This document shows, piece by piece, positions 35,701 through 44,039 of a stretch of DNA of 64,000 nucleotides. Numbering within the stretch: the first letter of the stretch is position 1; each line of letters begins with the position of its first letter. A program made the translations under genes and the position numbers. The stretch lies in NCBI RefSeq assembly GCF_003324525.1, contig NZ_QGDC01000001.1:652431-716430 (forward strand), in the 5' to 3' direction. The notes beneath the pieces were generated by a model. That model saw only the letters and a program-made list of their open reading frames with translations, ran no database searches and was not told the DNA's origin. Source of the DNA: Mucilaginibacter hurinus. Its GTDB lineage: Bacteria > Bacteroidota > Bacteroidia > Sphingobacteriales > Sphingobacteriaceae.

Positions 35701-37153
35701 GATGACCGCGACGGTGGCGTCGTTAGGCTTTATGCCGATGGCCATATCCACTGCGGCCGGTGCCGAAGTGCAAAAGCCGCTTGCCAGCGTTGTGATCGGC
35801 GGACTCATTACTTCCACTATTTTGACCTTAATCGTATTACCTGTGTTGTATACCTATTTTGAGAATTTTCGTTTTGGCCGTAAGAGGTGGGCCAAGGCGG
35901 GAACGGCAGTTTCCTTAGTACTGCTGACATTTGTGATGTCACCGAACCCGGCCGCGGCGCAGTCCCGGCCGGCTATCGGTGCCCAGCGCCTGACCATGGA
36001 TCAGGCATTGAACACTGCATTGACCAATAACGTAGGCATCAGAGTATCCCAATTGGGGATCAGCCAGCAAACGGCACTGAAAGGTAGTGCGTTTGACCTC
36101 GGCAAGACCAATTTCGATATGCAGTACGGACAGTTCAACAGCATCAAACGCGATAACTATATCTCCATACAACAAAGCATCCCTTTCCCCGGATTGATCA
36201 GCAGCCAGCGCAGGGTATTTGAGGCCCAGGAGCAGAACGCCCGTATCGGTCTCGACGTAACCAAAGCGCAATTGCGTTACCAGGTCCGTCAGGCCTACGG
36301 GCAACTGGCGTATTTTACTGCACTGCATGACCTGTACCAGCGCCAGGATTCAATTTACGGCGAATTCCTGCGGGCCGCCTCTGTGCGGTTTGAGACCGGC
36401 GAGAGCAACCTGCTGGAGAAGAAGACCGCGGAGACGCAACTGAACGAGGTACGTAACCAGAAGAACAAGAATGACGGCGATATCGCCGCCGCAAGTGCTG
36501 AACTGCAACGCCTGCTTTACACCAAGGACTCTGTGGCCATCGATCCGCGTGAGTTCCGCAAAGCGGTCTCCGAGTTCCGGCACCTGGACAGTGCCATCAA
36601 ACAAAGCCCGCAGTTGGCCTACCAGCGTCAGCAGGTAGAACTGGCAGACCGTAACCTGTCTTTAGAAAAAGCACGTTCGGGACCTGACTTCCGTGTGGGC
36701 TATTTTAACCAATCCATTATGGGCATACAGAACGTTAACGGACAGGATCAGAATTTTACGGGCGGGAAACGTTTTCAGGGCGTACAAGCCGGAGTATCCA
36801 TCCCGCTGTTCTTTAAACCCTACAGCGCACGCATAAAGGCCGCGCGTATCGAAAAGCAGGTCACAGAGAGCCAGCGTGATCTTTATGAGACCAATCTGGC
36901 GAGCCAGTATGAACAGGCCTATCACCAGTTGCTCAAGAACGACCGTTCACTGCGCTATTATGAGAGCAGCGCCAATCCGAACGCGAACCTGATCCTGAGC
37001 CAGGCCCAGATCGCTTTCCGAAATGGCGAGATCACCTATGTGGAGTTCCTGCAGGCGCTCAAGACCTTTTCGGATATCCGTTTCGCCTATTTACTGGCGA
37101 TCAATCAATACAACCAATCTGTTTACGACCTACAATACCTTACCGGTTTATAA
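32759..37153 (+). CDS. czcA: Heavy-metal RND efflux pump fused to outer-membrane factor (CzcA-CzcC)
   Basis: 1464 aa. Residues 1 to about 1040 are a complete CzcA/CusA-type RND transporter (LPIDAVPDITNNQVQVITQS, EFIPQLEEGDFAVE, FGLIVDGAVIIVEA). About 1040-1063 form a second signal-peptide-like stretch ending AAAQ, and about 1070-1464 a TolC/CzcC-type outer-membrane factor (LTMDQALNTAL, helical repeats). The FGxIVDGAVxIVE motif with its Asp is typical of metal RND proton relays. It expels divalent or monovalent metal from periplasm or cytoplasm across both membranes. Fusion of inner-membrane pump and outer-membrane channel occurs in Bacteroidota. Followed 2 bases later by the adaptor gene. Confidence 0.93.
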   Translation: MLNKIIHFSINNKLVIGIFTLALIGWGIWSLKQLPIDAVPDITNNQVQVITQSPALATQEVERLISFPVEQTMATIPEIEEVRSISRFGLSVVTIVFHDDVDIYWARQQVNEKLAEARNNIPSTLGNPEISPISTGLGEIFQYVVHAKPGYEKKYDPKELRSIQDWIVRRQLLGTPGIAEVNSFGGLLKQYEIAIDPDRLRSYNLGLADVFSSLEKNNQNTGGAYIDKKPNAYFIRSEGLVGNTDDIGKIVIKNNPNGTPILVRDVATVQIGSAIRYGALTRAAKGTTGEAVGGIVMMLKGANANKVVNEVKSRIERINKTLPQGVVIESFLDRSSLVKRAIGTVEKNLAEGALIVIFVLVIFLGNLRAGLIVASVIPLAMLFAICLMNLFGVSGNLMSLGAIDFGLIVDGAVIIVEATIHHLALRKTTKIMSQQEMNDEVYESASRIRSAAAFGEIIILIVYLPILALVGIEGKMFRPMAETVAFAILGAFILSLTYVPMASALFLSKKPHHKKNFSDRMMDVVHRAYLPMINGALRMKAIIVGTAVALLIVAVFVFSRLGGEFIPQLEEGDFAVETRLLTGSSLSQTIDKVNQASAILVKKFPEVKEVIGKIGAAEIPTDPMPMEACDLTVILKDKKEWTSASDREELANKMAEELENIPGVTFGFSQPIQLRSNELISGVRQDIGIKIFGEDLATLTTLSQKIGRIAGSVQGAADIYVEQATGLPQVVVKINRDRVAQYGMNVESVNQAVNTAFAGQAAGQVYEGERRYDMVVRLDDRNRRNINDVKDVFVTAPDGRQIPLEQLADISLQVGPNQIQREDTKRRIIVGLNVRGRDIESVVNEIQGKIEQQVKMPTGYYVSYGGQFENLKAASARLSVAVPVALLLILVLLYFTFGSFKQSILIFTAIPMAAIGGVFALLVRGMPFSISAGVGFIALFGVAVLNGIVLITEFNRLKKGGLTDLKKIVLEGTKERLRPVLMTATVASLGFMPMAISTAAGAEVQKPLASVVIGGLITSTILTLIVLPVLYTYFENFRFGRKRWAKAGTAVSLVLLTFVMSPNPAAAQSRPAIGAQRLTMDQALNTALTNNVGIRVSQLGISQQTALKGSAFDLGKTNFDMQYGQFNSIKRDNYISIQQSIPFPGLISSQRRVFEAQEQNARIGLDVTKAQLRYQVRQAYGQLAYFTALHDLYQRQDSIYGEFLRAASVRFETGESNLLEKKTAETQLNEVRNQKNKNDGDIAAASAELQRLLYTKDSVAIDPREFRKAVSEFRHLDSAIKQSPQLAYQRQQVELADRNLSLEKARSGPDFRVGYFNQSIMGIQNVNGQDQNFTGGKRFQGVQAGVSIPLFFKPYSARIKAARIEKQVTESQRDLYETNLASQYEQAYHQLLKNDRSLRYYESSANPNANLILSQAQIAFRNGEITYVEFLQALKTFSDIRFAYLLAINQYNQSVYDLQYLTGL

Positions 37154-37155
37154 TA

Positions 37156-38373
37156 ATGAAGAAAATGAATAAGATAAAGATCACGGGGCTTTTTACAGCC
37201 CTGGTATTTTCCCTGATCCTGAGCAGTTGCGGCGGGAAAAAGAACGAAGAAACGGCAGCGGCCGACACGGCCAAAAAGGAAGAAGCGGCCGACCTGGCAG
37301 AGATCAGCGAGGCCCAATATCGTACCATAGGCATCACCACCGACATCGCAGGTCAGAAGGCTCTGAGCGGCGTACTCAAAGTGAACGGTTTTATCGATGT
37401 GCCACCACAGGACCTGGTAAGTATCACCACCCAGATGGGTGGCATCGTCAAGTCGATACCGGTATTGCAGGGAACGCGCGTCAGCAAGGGCCAGGTCATA
37501 GCCGTACTGGAGAATCAGGACTATGTACAATTGCAACAGGATTTCCTGGACAGCAGAAGCCAGCATGACCTGAACACCACTGAATACAAAAGGCAGCAGA
37601 CGCTTTCACAACAGAATGTGACCGCGACCAAAGTGCTGCAACAGGCCAAAGCGAATTATGAAAGTTCGCTGGCCCGCGAATCCGCCCTCAAACAGCGGCT
37701 GCGCCTGATCAATATCAACCCGGATAAGTTAACCCCGGAAGGCATCCGCAGTTCCGTGAACATCTATGCGCCTATCAGTGGGTATGTCACCAAGGTAAAT
37801 ACCAACATCGGGAAGTTCGTCAATCCGAATGATATCATGCTGGAGATCGTCAACAGCAGCAACCTGCACGTGGAATTGAACGTGTTCGAAAAAGATGCAG
37901 AGAAAGTAAAAAGCGGACAGACCGTACGATTTACGCTGACCAATGACACTACTGAACGTGAAGCTACCGTATCCTTGGTCGGACGCGAGATCAATCCCGA
38001 TAAGACCATTCGTATCCACAGCATTGCAAAGGGCAGTTTTAACTTCCTGCCGGGAACTTACGTAAAGGCCTTTATTGAGACAGGGAAAGATCTCACTACC
38101 GCCTTGCCGGAAAGCGCGATCGTAGATTTTGAAGGGAAAAAATACGTATTCATAAACGAAGGCATAGTGACCGAAAAGCGAAAAAACGAAAATGGAGAAG
38201 AGGCCGATACAAAAATGTATCGTTTCAAGATGACCGAGATCGCTGTCGGAGTAAGTGAAGGTGGCTATGCTGCCGTGACCTTGCCGGGCGGTCTGAAAGA
38301 AGATGCGAAGTTCGTGATCAAAGGCGCTTATGACCTTTTAAGCAAACTCAAAAACAGCGAGGAAGAAGAATAA
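37156..38373 (+). CDS. czcB: RND periplasmic adaptor (CzcB/CusB type), lipoprotein
   Basis: 405 aa. Lipobox LSSC puts the lipidated Cys at residue 25, followed by a K/E/A-rich linker. The barrel-sandwich half GGIVKSIPVLQGTRVSKGQV, the helical hairpin and the second half IYAPISGYVTKVNTNIGKFV have the usual membrane-fusion plan, as does VELNVFEKDAEKVKSGQTV. It joins the RND pump to the outer-membrane channel. There is no separate CzcC gene because that part is fused to the pump. Confidence 0.93.
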   Translation: MKKMNKIKITGLFTALVFSLILSSCGGKKNEETAAADTAKKEEAADLAEISEAQYRTIGITTDIAGQKALSGVLKVNGFIDVPPQDLVSITTQMGGIVKSIPVLQGTRVSKGQVIAVLENQDYVQLQQDFLDSRSQHDLNTTEYKRQQTLSQQNVTATKVLQQAKANYESSLARESALKQRLRLININPDKLTPEGIRSSVNIYAPISGYVTKVNTNIGKFVNPNDIMLEIVNSSNLHVELNVFEKDAEKVKSGQTVRFTLTNDTTEREATVSLVGREINPDKTIRIHSIAKGSFNFLPGTYVKAFIETGKDLTTALPESAIVDFEGKKYVFINEGIVTEKRKNENGEEADTKMYRFKMTEIAVGVSEGGYAAVTLPGGLKEDAKFVIKGAYDLLSKLKNSEEEE

Positions 38374-38384
38374 ATCAACATCAT

Positions 38385-40496
38385 ATGAAAAAACAGGAAG
38401 ATAAAAGATCCAAAACCGCAAAGACCGGGCGAACTGCCGCTGTGCGCATGGCTAAGAATGGCCCTAAAGAAGACAAAGGGCATGATGAGCATGGGAAAGA
38501 CGGACACCAGCATGGACCTAAAGAAGAAGAAGCCGGCCATGCCCACGGCGGTATATTTGGTAAAAACACAGAGCTTATTTATGCTATTCTCTGCGGGGCC
38601 TTACTGGCCACCGGCTGGGGCTTGTCCTTTATTAACGGCGTTCCCCCTACGGTCAGCCTGGTGCTTTACATCATCGCCTATTATTTTGGTGGGTATTATA
38701 CCGCTAAAGAGGCCGTGCAAACGATCGCCAAAGGCGGTTTCGAGATCGACTTCCTGATGCTGGTAGCCGCCATCGGCGCAGGGATACTTGGTGAATGGCT
38801 GGAAGGGGCTCTATTGCTTTTCCTTTTCAGTCTTGGACATGCCCTGGAGCATTTTGCGATGGAAAAGGCACGCAAATCCATAGCCGCACTCACCGACCTT
38901 GCTCCCCCCACCGCACTTGTTGTGCGGGACGGCAAGGAAACGGAGGTGCGGATCGAAGAGTTGCAACTCGGTGAGACCATTATCATCAAGCCAAACTCCA
39001 AAATACCGGCTGACGGCGTAGTGATCAAAGGTGAAGGCAGCGTTAACCAGGCTCCAATCACCGGCGAAAGTGTTCCCGTAGATAAGCGTCCCGTGGACGA
39101 CCCAGCAAAGGATTACACTGCTGAAAAGTCGATCAAAGCGGAATACCGCGTCTTTGCCGGAACGATCAATGGTGGTTCGGTCCTGGAAGTAAAGGTTATT
39201 AAAGAGGCGAAAGACTCGACCATCAGCAGGCTGATCAAAATGGTCAACGAAGTGGAGAAGCAAAAATCACCTACTCAGCAATTCACCGACAAGTTCGAAA
39301 AATACTTCGTTCCGGCGGTATTGATATTGGTGACCGCTTTATGTTTCGCGTTCCTGGTCATCGATGAACCTTTTAGTAAGAGTTTCTACCGCGCGATGTC
39401 GGTGCTTGTAGCGGCAAGTCCCTGCGCACTGGCTATTTCGACGCCAAGCGCCGTACTTAGTGGTGTTGCCCGTGCAGCCAAAGGTGGTGTATTGATCAAG
39501 GGAGGACGTCCATTGGAGAATCTCGGGGAACTGACCGCGATCGCGTTTGATAAGACCGGAACGCTGACAGAGGGTAAGCCAAAACTGACCAATGTTTTTC
39601 CGCTGGATGACATAAAAGAAGAAGAATTACTGAAAATCGTGGTAGCTGTGGAAAAGCGCAGCGATCACCCGCTGGCTGAAGCGATCGTCACCGGCGCAAT
39701 GGAAAAATATAAAAAGCTGACCTCGCCCGAAGCCACAAAAGTGAAAGGTATCACCGGCCGCGGAGTGCAGGCGGAGGTTAATGGTGACCTTATCCTCATT
39801 GGAAACAAAGCGCTTTTTGAAGACAAAGGTAAGGGTGGTATCCCCGATGAAATGAAGGAGCAGGTAAGCCAACTCGAAAAGGAGGGAAATACAACTATGC
39901 TGGTCAAACGTGATAAAACATTTATCGGCGTTATATCGCTGATGGATACGCCACGTAAGGAGGCCAAGAACGTGCTGAAAGAATTACAGGCGTTGGGCAT
40001 CCGCAAAATGATCATGCTGACCGGGGATAACCAGCAAGTAGCCGAAGCCGTGGCCAAACAGATCGGTGTTACGGAAGCCTGGGGCAACCTGATGCCGGAA
40101 GACAAAGTAGAAGCTGTTAAAAAGCTCGACCGCTCGGAGAAAAAAGTAGCAATGGTCGGTGACGGTGTGAATGATGCACCTGCCATGGCGAAAAGTACCG
40201 TCGGCATTGCCATGGGTGCCGCCGGCTCCGATGTCGCGCTGGAAACGGCGGATATCGCGCTGATGGGTGACAAACTGGAAACATTGCCTTTCGCGATCGG
40301 TCTGAGCCGCAAATCAAGAGGGATCATCAAGCAGAACCTTTGGATCAGCCTGGGGATCGTCGGCGTATTGATACCGCTGACCATCACCGGCATTGCCACC
40401 ATTGGCCCTGCGGTCGTCGTTCACGAAGGCTCAACTTTGCTGGTCGTTATTAATGCGTTGCGATTGCTCGCTTATCGGAATGACCTTAAAAAATAA
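38385..40496 (+). CDS. P1B-4-type heavy-metal ATPase (Co/Zn/Cd/Fe exporter)
   Basis: 703 aa. A His-rich N-terminus (GHDEHGKDGHQHG) replaces the usual CxxC metal-binding domain. The motifs are TGES (actuator), SPC in AASPCALAIST (about 344), phosphorylated D in DKTGTLTEGKP (about 389) and GDGVNDAPA. The last membrane helices carry VVVHEGSTLLVVINALRLL, split as VVVHEGSTLL and VVINALRLL. SPC together with HEGxT is the P1B-4 signature, a class that exports Co2+, Zn2+, Cd2+ or Fe2+. It is encoded between the RND adaptor and an Nramp-like transporter in one operon. Confidence 0.9.
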   Translation: MKKQEDKRSKTAKTGRTAAVRMAKNGPKEDKGHDEHGKDGHQHGPKEEEAGHAHGGIFGKNTELIYAILCGALLATGWGLSFINGVPPTVSLVLYIIAYYFGGYYTAKEAVQTIAKGGFEIDFLMLVAAIGAGILGEWLEGALLLFLFSLGHALEHFAMEKARKSIAALTDLAPPTALVVRDGKETEVRIEELQLGETIIIKPNSKIPADGVVIKGEGSVNQAPITGESVPVDKRPVDDPAKDYTAEKSIKAEYRVFAGTINGGSVLEVKVIKEAKDSTISRLIKMVNEVEKQKSPTQQFTDKFEKYFVPAVLILVTALCFAFLVIDEPFSKSFYRAMSVLVAASPCALAISTPSAVLSGVARAAKGGVLIKGGRPLENLGELTAIAFDKTGTLTEGKPKLTNVFPLDDIKEEELLKIVVAVEKRSDHPLAEAIVTGAMEKYKKLTSPEATKVKGITGRGVQAEVNGDLILIGNKALFEDKGKGGIPDEMKEQVSQLEKEGNTTMLVKRDKTFIGVISLMDTPRKEAKNVLKELQALGIRKMIMLTGDNQQVAEAVAKQIGVTEAWGNLMPEDKVEAVKKLDRSEKKVAMVGDGVNDAPAMAKSTVGIAMGAAGSDVALETADIALMGDKLETLPFAIGLSRKSRGIIKQNLWISLGIVGVLIPLTITGIATIGPAVVVHEGSTLLVVINALRLLAYRNDLKK

Positions 40497-40499
40497 GTT

Positions 40500-41831
40500 A
40501 TGTGGCGTAAGGTAAAAAGGTTCTTTAAAATACTTGGACCGGGACTGGTAACGGGAGCCAGCGATGATGATCCATCAGGAATAGCTACCTATTCCCAGGC
40601 CGGTGCCAAGTATGGCCTTGCCACGCTTTGGACGGTGATCATCACTTTCCCGTTGATGGCGGCCATCCAGGAAATGTGTGCCAGGATCGGCCTGGTCACC
40701 TCGGCCGGACTGACCACCACCCTGAAGAAACACTATTCAAAGACGGTATTGTACCTGATGCTGGTGTTCAGCGTTCCCGCAATCGTGTTGAACATCGGAG
40801 CGGACATCGCCAGCATGGGCGCTGTTGCCAATCTTTTGGTCCCGGCTATCGCGCCTATTTGGTTCAGCCTGTTATTTACGGCGATCCTGATGGCGATGAT
40901 CATCTATTTACCCTATGTGCGGTTCGTGAACGTCTTGAAGTATCTGTGTCTGGTATTGCTGCTTTATATCATCGTTCCTTTTTTGACCAGGCCGGACTGG
41001 TTCAAAGTATTGCGCAGCCTGATCATTCCTGACATCTCTGCCAAAGTTGCTTCCGATCCCAATTTCATAGCCATGCTGGTCGCTATACTGGGAACAACTA
41101 TTTCCCCCTATTTATTTTTCTGGCAGGCGGCGATGGAGGCGGAAGATGTTAAAGCGGTGAAACGTCAGATCATGGTCAATAAGCGATTGATCAGCAATAA
41201 CGGCGACGATGTGGACCCTAAACCGCGCGAAAAGCGATTGATGGGCCTCATTATTCAAAAAATGGGGATCGATGTTAATATCGGAATGCTGCTTTCCAAC
41301 GTGATCATGTTCTTTATCATCCTGACAGCAGGTACCGCTTTATTCGGCAAGGGTGTCAGAGAGATCGAGACGGTGGAACAAGCCGCTAAAGCGTTGGAGC
41401 CGGTCGCGGGGGATCTGTCCTATCTTCTTTTTGCGACAGGGGTCATCGGTACCGGTTTTATCGCGATCCCGGTGCTAAGTGGCTGCATGTCCTATATAGT
41501 ATCAGAGTCATTGGGTTGGAAAGGCAGCCTCGACAAGAAGTTCCATCAGGCAAAAGGATTTTATATAGTGATCATTTTCTCCCTGTTGCTCGGCCTTGGG
41601 ATCAATTACTTGGGCATTAGCCCCGTGCAGGCCCTGCTGTATACTGCCATCCTGTATGGTGTGACCGCCCCGGTAGTTATCGCGATGGTGCTGCACCTGG
41701 CCAATAATAAAAAGGTCATGGGTGAATACACGAATTCGCGGCTATCCAACTGCCTGGGTGTGCTTACCTTCTTATTGATGACCGTTGCGGCTGTTTTTCT
41801 GATCTATCTGCAATTCTTTGATCAGCCATGA
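40500..41831 (+). CDS. Nramp-family divalent metal transporter with altered TM1 motif
   Basis: 443 aa with about 11 membrane helices. TM1 has GPGLVTGASDDDPSGIATY: the canonical Nramp DPGN is replaced by DPSG. The TM6 region reads GVIGTGFIAIPVLSG, without the usual A-x-x-MPH metal-binding sequence. This suggests a branch of the superfamily whose substrate may not be Mn/Fe, for example Mg-type (NRMT) or another ion; this is inference. Translationally coupled with the next gene (ATGA overlap). Uptake is the usual direction for Nramp, which is unusual in an export operon. Confidence 0.85.
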   Translation: MWRKVKRFFKILGPGLVTGASDDDPSGIATYSQAGAKYGLATLWTVIITFPLMAAIQEMCARIGLVTSAGLTTTLKKHYSKTVLYLMLVFSVPAIVLNIGADIASMGAVANLLVPAIAPIWFSLLFTAILMAMIIYLPYVRFVNVLKYLCLVLLLYIIVPFLTRPDWFKVLRSLIIPDISAKVASDPNFIAMLVAILGTTISPYLFFWQAAMEAEDVKAVKRQIMVNKRLISNNGDDVDPKPREKRLMGLIIQKMGIDVNIGMLLSNVIMFFIILTAGTALFGKGVREIETVEQAAKALEPVAGDLSYLLFATGVIGTGFIAIPVLSGCMSYIVSESLGWKGSLDKKFHQAKGFYIVIIFSLLLGLGINYLGISPVQALLYTAILYGVTAPVVIAMVLHLANNKKVMGEYTNSRLSNCLGVLTFLLMTVAAVFLIYLQFFDQP

Positions 41832-42484
41832 ACCGACCGCACGATATAAAGGTTTATTTAGCGCTATACTTCTTGGTGGCGTTGCTGAGTGTAGCTTACC
41901 TTTTCGTGACCGGCGCAAGCGTATTTCGACTGCAATACATCCAGTGGAACGGGGCCTTAGCGCTCTGCGTAAAGCATGTATCTCCGTTCTGGTTCCAAAG
42001 TTCAGCCGCTCACTTCATCAACGGCAATTATTGGATACCCTATTGGTGCGCGGTAATATTGCTGTTCGCTTATAAGGAACGGGTCAAATTCCTTTTTTGG
42101 ATAAAACGTTTCTGCCTTTATTTGATCGCATTGTATCTAACGACCATCGCCGTGAATGCCTTGCTTAGTTTTTTTCTGCCCCGCCTGTGCGGGCGGTCCG
42201 CAGATCTTACGCACTTAGTACCTCATGTCGCCTGCCGGTTCATTTCGCCAGTGGGTACAGCGGTGACCGGCGCGACCCTACTGACCCTTTTAGCTTTAAA
42301 GCGCCCGCACCGCATCGTTAAATACTTCATGGTCGTTTCCGCCGTGGTCATCAGTTTAAGTTTGCTCGATCAGGGGCTCAGTTTCCCTTTTCAAATGTTA
42401 TGCAGCCTGTTATTTGCAGCCGTCAGCTCGGTTATCGCATACATTTTCTTAGAGGTTACATCCATTAGGCCATATAATTTCTAA
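41828..42484 (+). CDS. Polytopic membrane protein, unknown
   Basis: 218 aa with about six hydrophobic helices. The second half, CRFISPVGTAVTGATLLTLL followed by LKRPHRIVKYF, has a faint resemblance to the SGH region of PAP2 phosphatases, but the catalytic His and Arg/Lys signature is absent. Starts inside the Nramp stop codon and lies 4 bases before the ZIP gene, so it belongs to the metal operon. Function unknown. Confidence 0.7.
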   Translation: MNRPHDIKVYLALYFLVALLSVAYLFVTGASVFRLQYIQWNGALALCVKHVSPFWFQSSAAHFINGNYWIPYWCAVILLFAYKERVKFLFWIKRFCLYLIALYLTTIAVNALLSFFLPRLCGRSADLTHLVPHVACRFISPVGTAVTGATLLTLLALKRPHRIVKYFMVVSAVVISLSLLDQGLSFPFQMLCSLLFAAVSSVIAYIFLEVTSIRPYNF

Positions 42485-42488
42485 TGCT

Positions 42489-43220
42489 ATGAACACGACC
42501 TTGAAAGAGCTATTGTTTACAAGTATCCCCGTATTGTTATTATGGGCGGGCGGTATCCTGGCCTTATTTAAAACGGCCAGTGCCGCCTTTAAGAGTATGG
42601 TGCTTCATTTTGCCGCCGGCGTCGTTTTTTCTGTCGTCGCCGTCGAAATTTTACCGGATATGGTCAGACTCCATAGCCCGGTCACATTGGTGGGCGGTTT
42701 TATTACCGGCTTACTCTTGATGTTACTGGTCAAATGGTGGACCAAACCGCCGCAAGAAGAGCCCAATACTTCGAAGATCGCCGGCCTTTTTCCCTGGACG
42801 GCGCTTAGTGCATTTGCCATCGACCTGCTGATCGACGGTATCCTGCTTGGCGTCGGATTTGCGGCTGGAGAGAAAGAGGGTATCCTTTTAGCTGCGGCCC
42901 TGGCCTTAGAATGTTTTTCCATAGGCATTGCCGTGATCACGACCATCCGGACAATCGTGCCGGCAAAAGCAGTGTTATACGGGGTGTTGGCTGGTTTAGC
43001 GCTGGTCTTCATCGCAGGAGCGGCGGCCGGGTTAATGTTGCTACATAAAGCCTCTGATACAGCTATGGAGTTCATATTGTCTTTTGGAGCTGCAGCTTTA
43101 TTATACCTCGTGACCGAAGAATTATTGGTTGAAGCGCACGAGGAAAAGGATACGCCTATCTCTACATCCTGGTTTTTTGGCGGGTTCCTTATATTTCTGG
43201 TATTAGGTATTATTTTATGA
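42489..43220 (+). CDS. ZIP-family metal transporter
   Basis: 243 aa with about eight helices. HFAAGVVFSVVAVEILPD (about residue 37), the fourth-helix site AIDLLIDGILLGVGFA (about 117), ALALECFSIGIA and TEELLVEAHEE (about 215) reproduce the ZIP pattern, with Asp replacing the usual His/Asn at the metal site. ZIPs move Zn2+ or Fe2+ into the cytoplasm; some bacterial ZIP-like members differ. It sits in the metal island after the ATPase and the Nramp-like gene. Confidence 0.8.
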   Translation: MNTTLKELLFTSIPVLLLWAGGILALFKTASAAFKSMVLHFAAGVVFSVVAVEILPDMVRLHSPVTLVGGFITGLLLMLLVKWWTKPPQEEPNTSKIAGLFPWTALSAFAIDLLIDGILLGVGFAAGEKEGILLAAALALECFSIGIAVITTIRTIVPAKAVLYGVLAGLALVFIAGAAAGLMLLHKASDTAMEFILSFGAAALLYLVTEELLVEAHEEKDTPISTSWFFGGFLIFLVLGIIL

Positions 43221-43221
43221 T

Positions 43222-43407
43222 ATGGATATGGAAACAGATCAAAAAGTAGATAACCCGGAAAGCTTCGGGAAGCTTTTACCGCAGGTGCGGGAAAAGGCAA
43301 TGGAGATCGCAGCAACACTGTCCGCTCAGGATATCCCAAAAGGAAGTTCTGTGACGGCGGAAGCGATCAGGCGCGCTGAAGAATGGTTCACTGAACTGGA
43401 GGGTTGA
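43222..43407 (+). CDS. Small acidic hypothetical protein
   Basis: 61 aa from ATG 43222 (or ATG 43228), one base after the ZIP stop. Mainly helical (LPQVREKAMEIAATLSAQ, IRRAEEWFTELEG), no membrane span. Position and coupling to the neighbours on both sides (next gene starts 1 base after its stop) support a real gene. Function unknown. Confidence 0.6.
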   Translation: MDMETDQKVDNPESFGKLLPQVREKAMEIAATLSAQDIPKGSSVTAEAIRRAEEWFTELEG

Positions 43408-43408
43408 T

Positions 43409-44017
43409 ATGAAAGCACCATTTAAGATCGAACAAAATGGCCCTATCGTTCGGTATCTGCATGTGCACGCGCCGGCCGGGCCGAGAGCGGCCGGGGACAA
43501 CAATCGTTTATTACACATCTATTTGTCGCTGGTCCAGACGTTACGTGAGGGGGCAGCAGCCAATATCGTTATCCCTTTCACGCCCTATGTCGCGGAAGTC
43601 GTCGGCAGCTATCAACGGGTGGACCTGCATTATGAACTGATCGCGAATGATTTTTTCGGTATCGGTGTGGATCGCGGATTTCAGCGGCGCGGTGAGGCAA
43701 AAAATGAGCAGATGATCTTTAGCTTGCCGGACGTGATGAGTCTTCGCAGCTTTCCTGAAGATAGCTTTGGGGATAATGAATCTGCGATCTCCATTTTTAT
43801 CAATCAGGCTTCAAGAAAGGTTGACCTGCTGCGTTTTCTTCGCTCCACCAATAAAGTGAGGATAGAAGGCTTTTTAAGAGAAGGTGAAAAATTCATACAC
43901 CTGACCTGTGGAAAGCAGCAAGGCTACTTTGACGCTATGGTCATCTACGCTTACGGCGACATATTACAGCAAATAACCTCGGATATTGACCAAAAAGATC
44001 TCGGGGGGTATTTATGA
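43409..44017 (+). CDS. Hypothetical cytosolic protein in metal operon
   Basis: 202 aa, no membrane span, no domain recognised. A mixed alpha/beta pattern with a Gly/Arg-rich segment (HAPAGPRAAGDNN) near residue 20. It lies between the small acidic gene and the site-2 protease gene, with tight spacing, so it is probably co-transcribed. I cannot assign a role. Confidence 0.65.
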   Translation: MKAPFKIEQNGPIVRYLHVHAPAGPRAAGDNNRLLHIYLSLVQTLREGAAANIVIPFTPYVAEVVGSYQRVDLHYELIANDFFGIGVDRGFQRRGEAKNEQMIFSLPDVMSLRSFPEDSFGDNESAISIFINQASRKVDLLRFLRSTNKVRIEGFLREGEKFIHLTCGKQQGYFDAMVIYAYGDILQQITSDIDQKDLGGYL

Positions 44018-44039
44018 ACGAAGTTATTACCGGTGGCAG

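Noticed and set aside
41828..42484. PAP2 phosphatase call
   Set aside because: Hydrophobic pattern is weakly similar but PSGH and the other catalytic residues are missing, so it was left as an unknown membrane protein.
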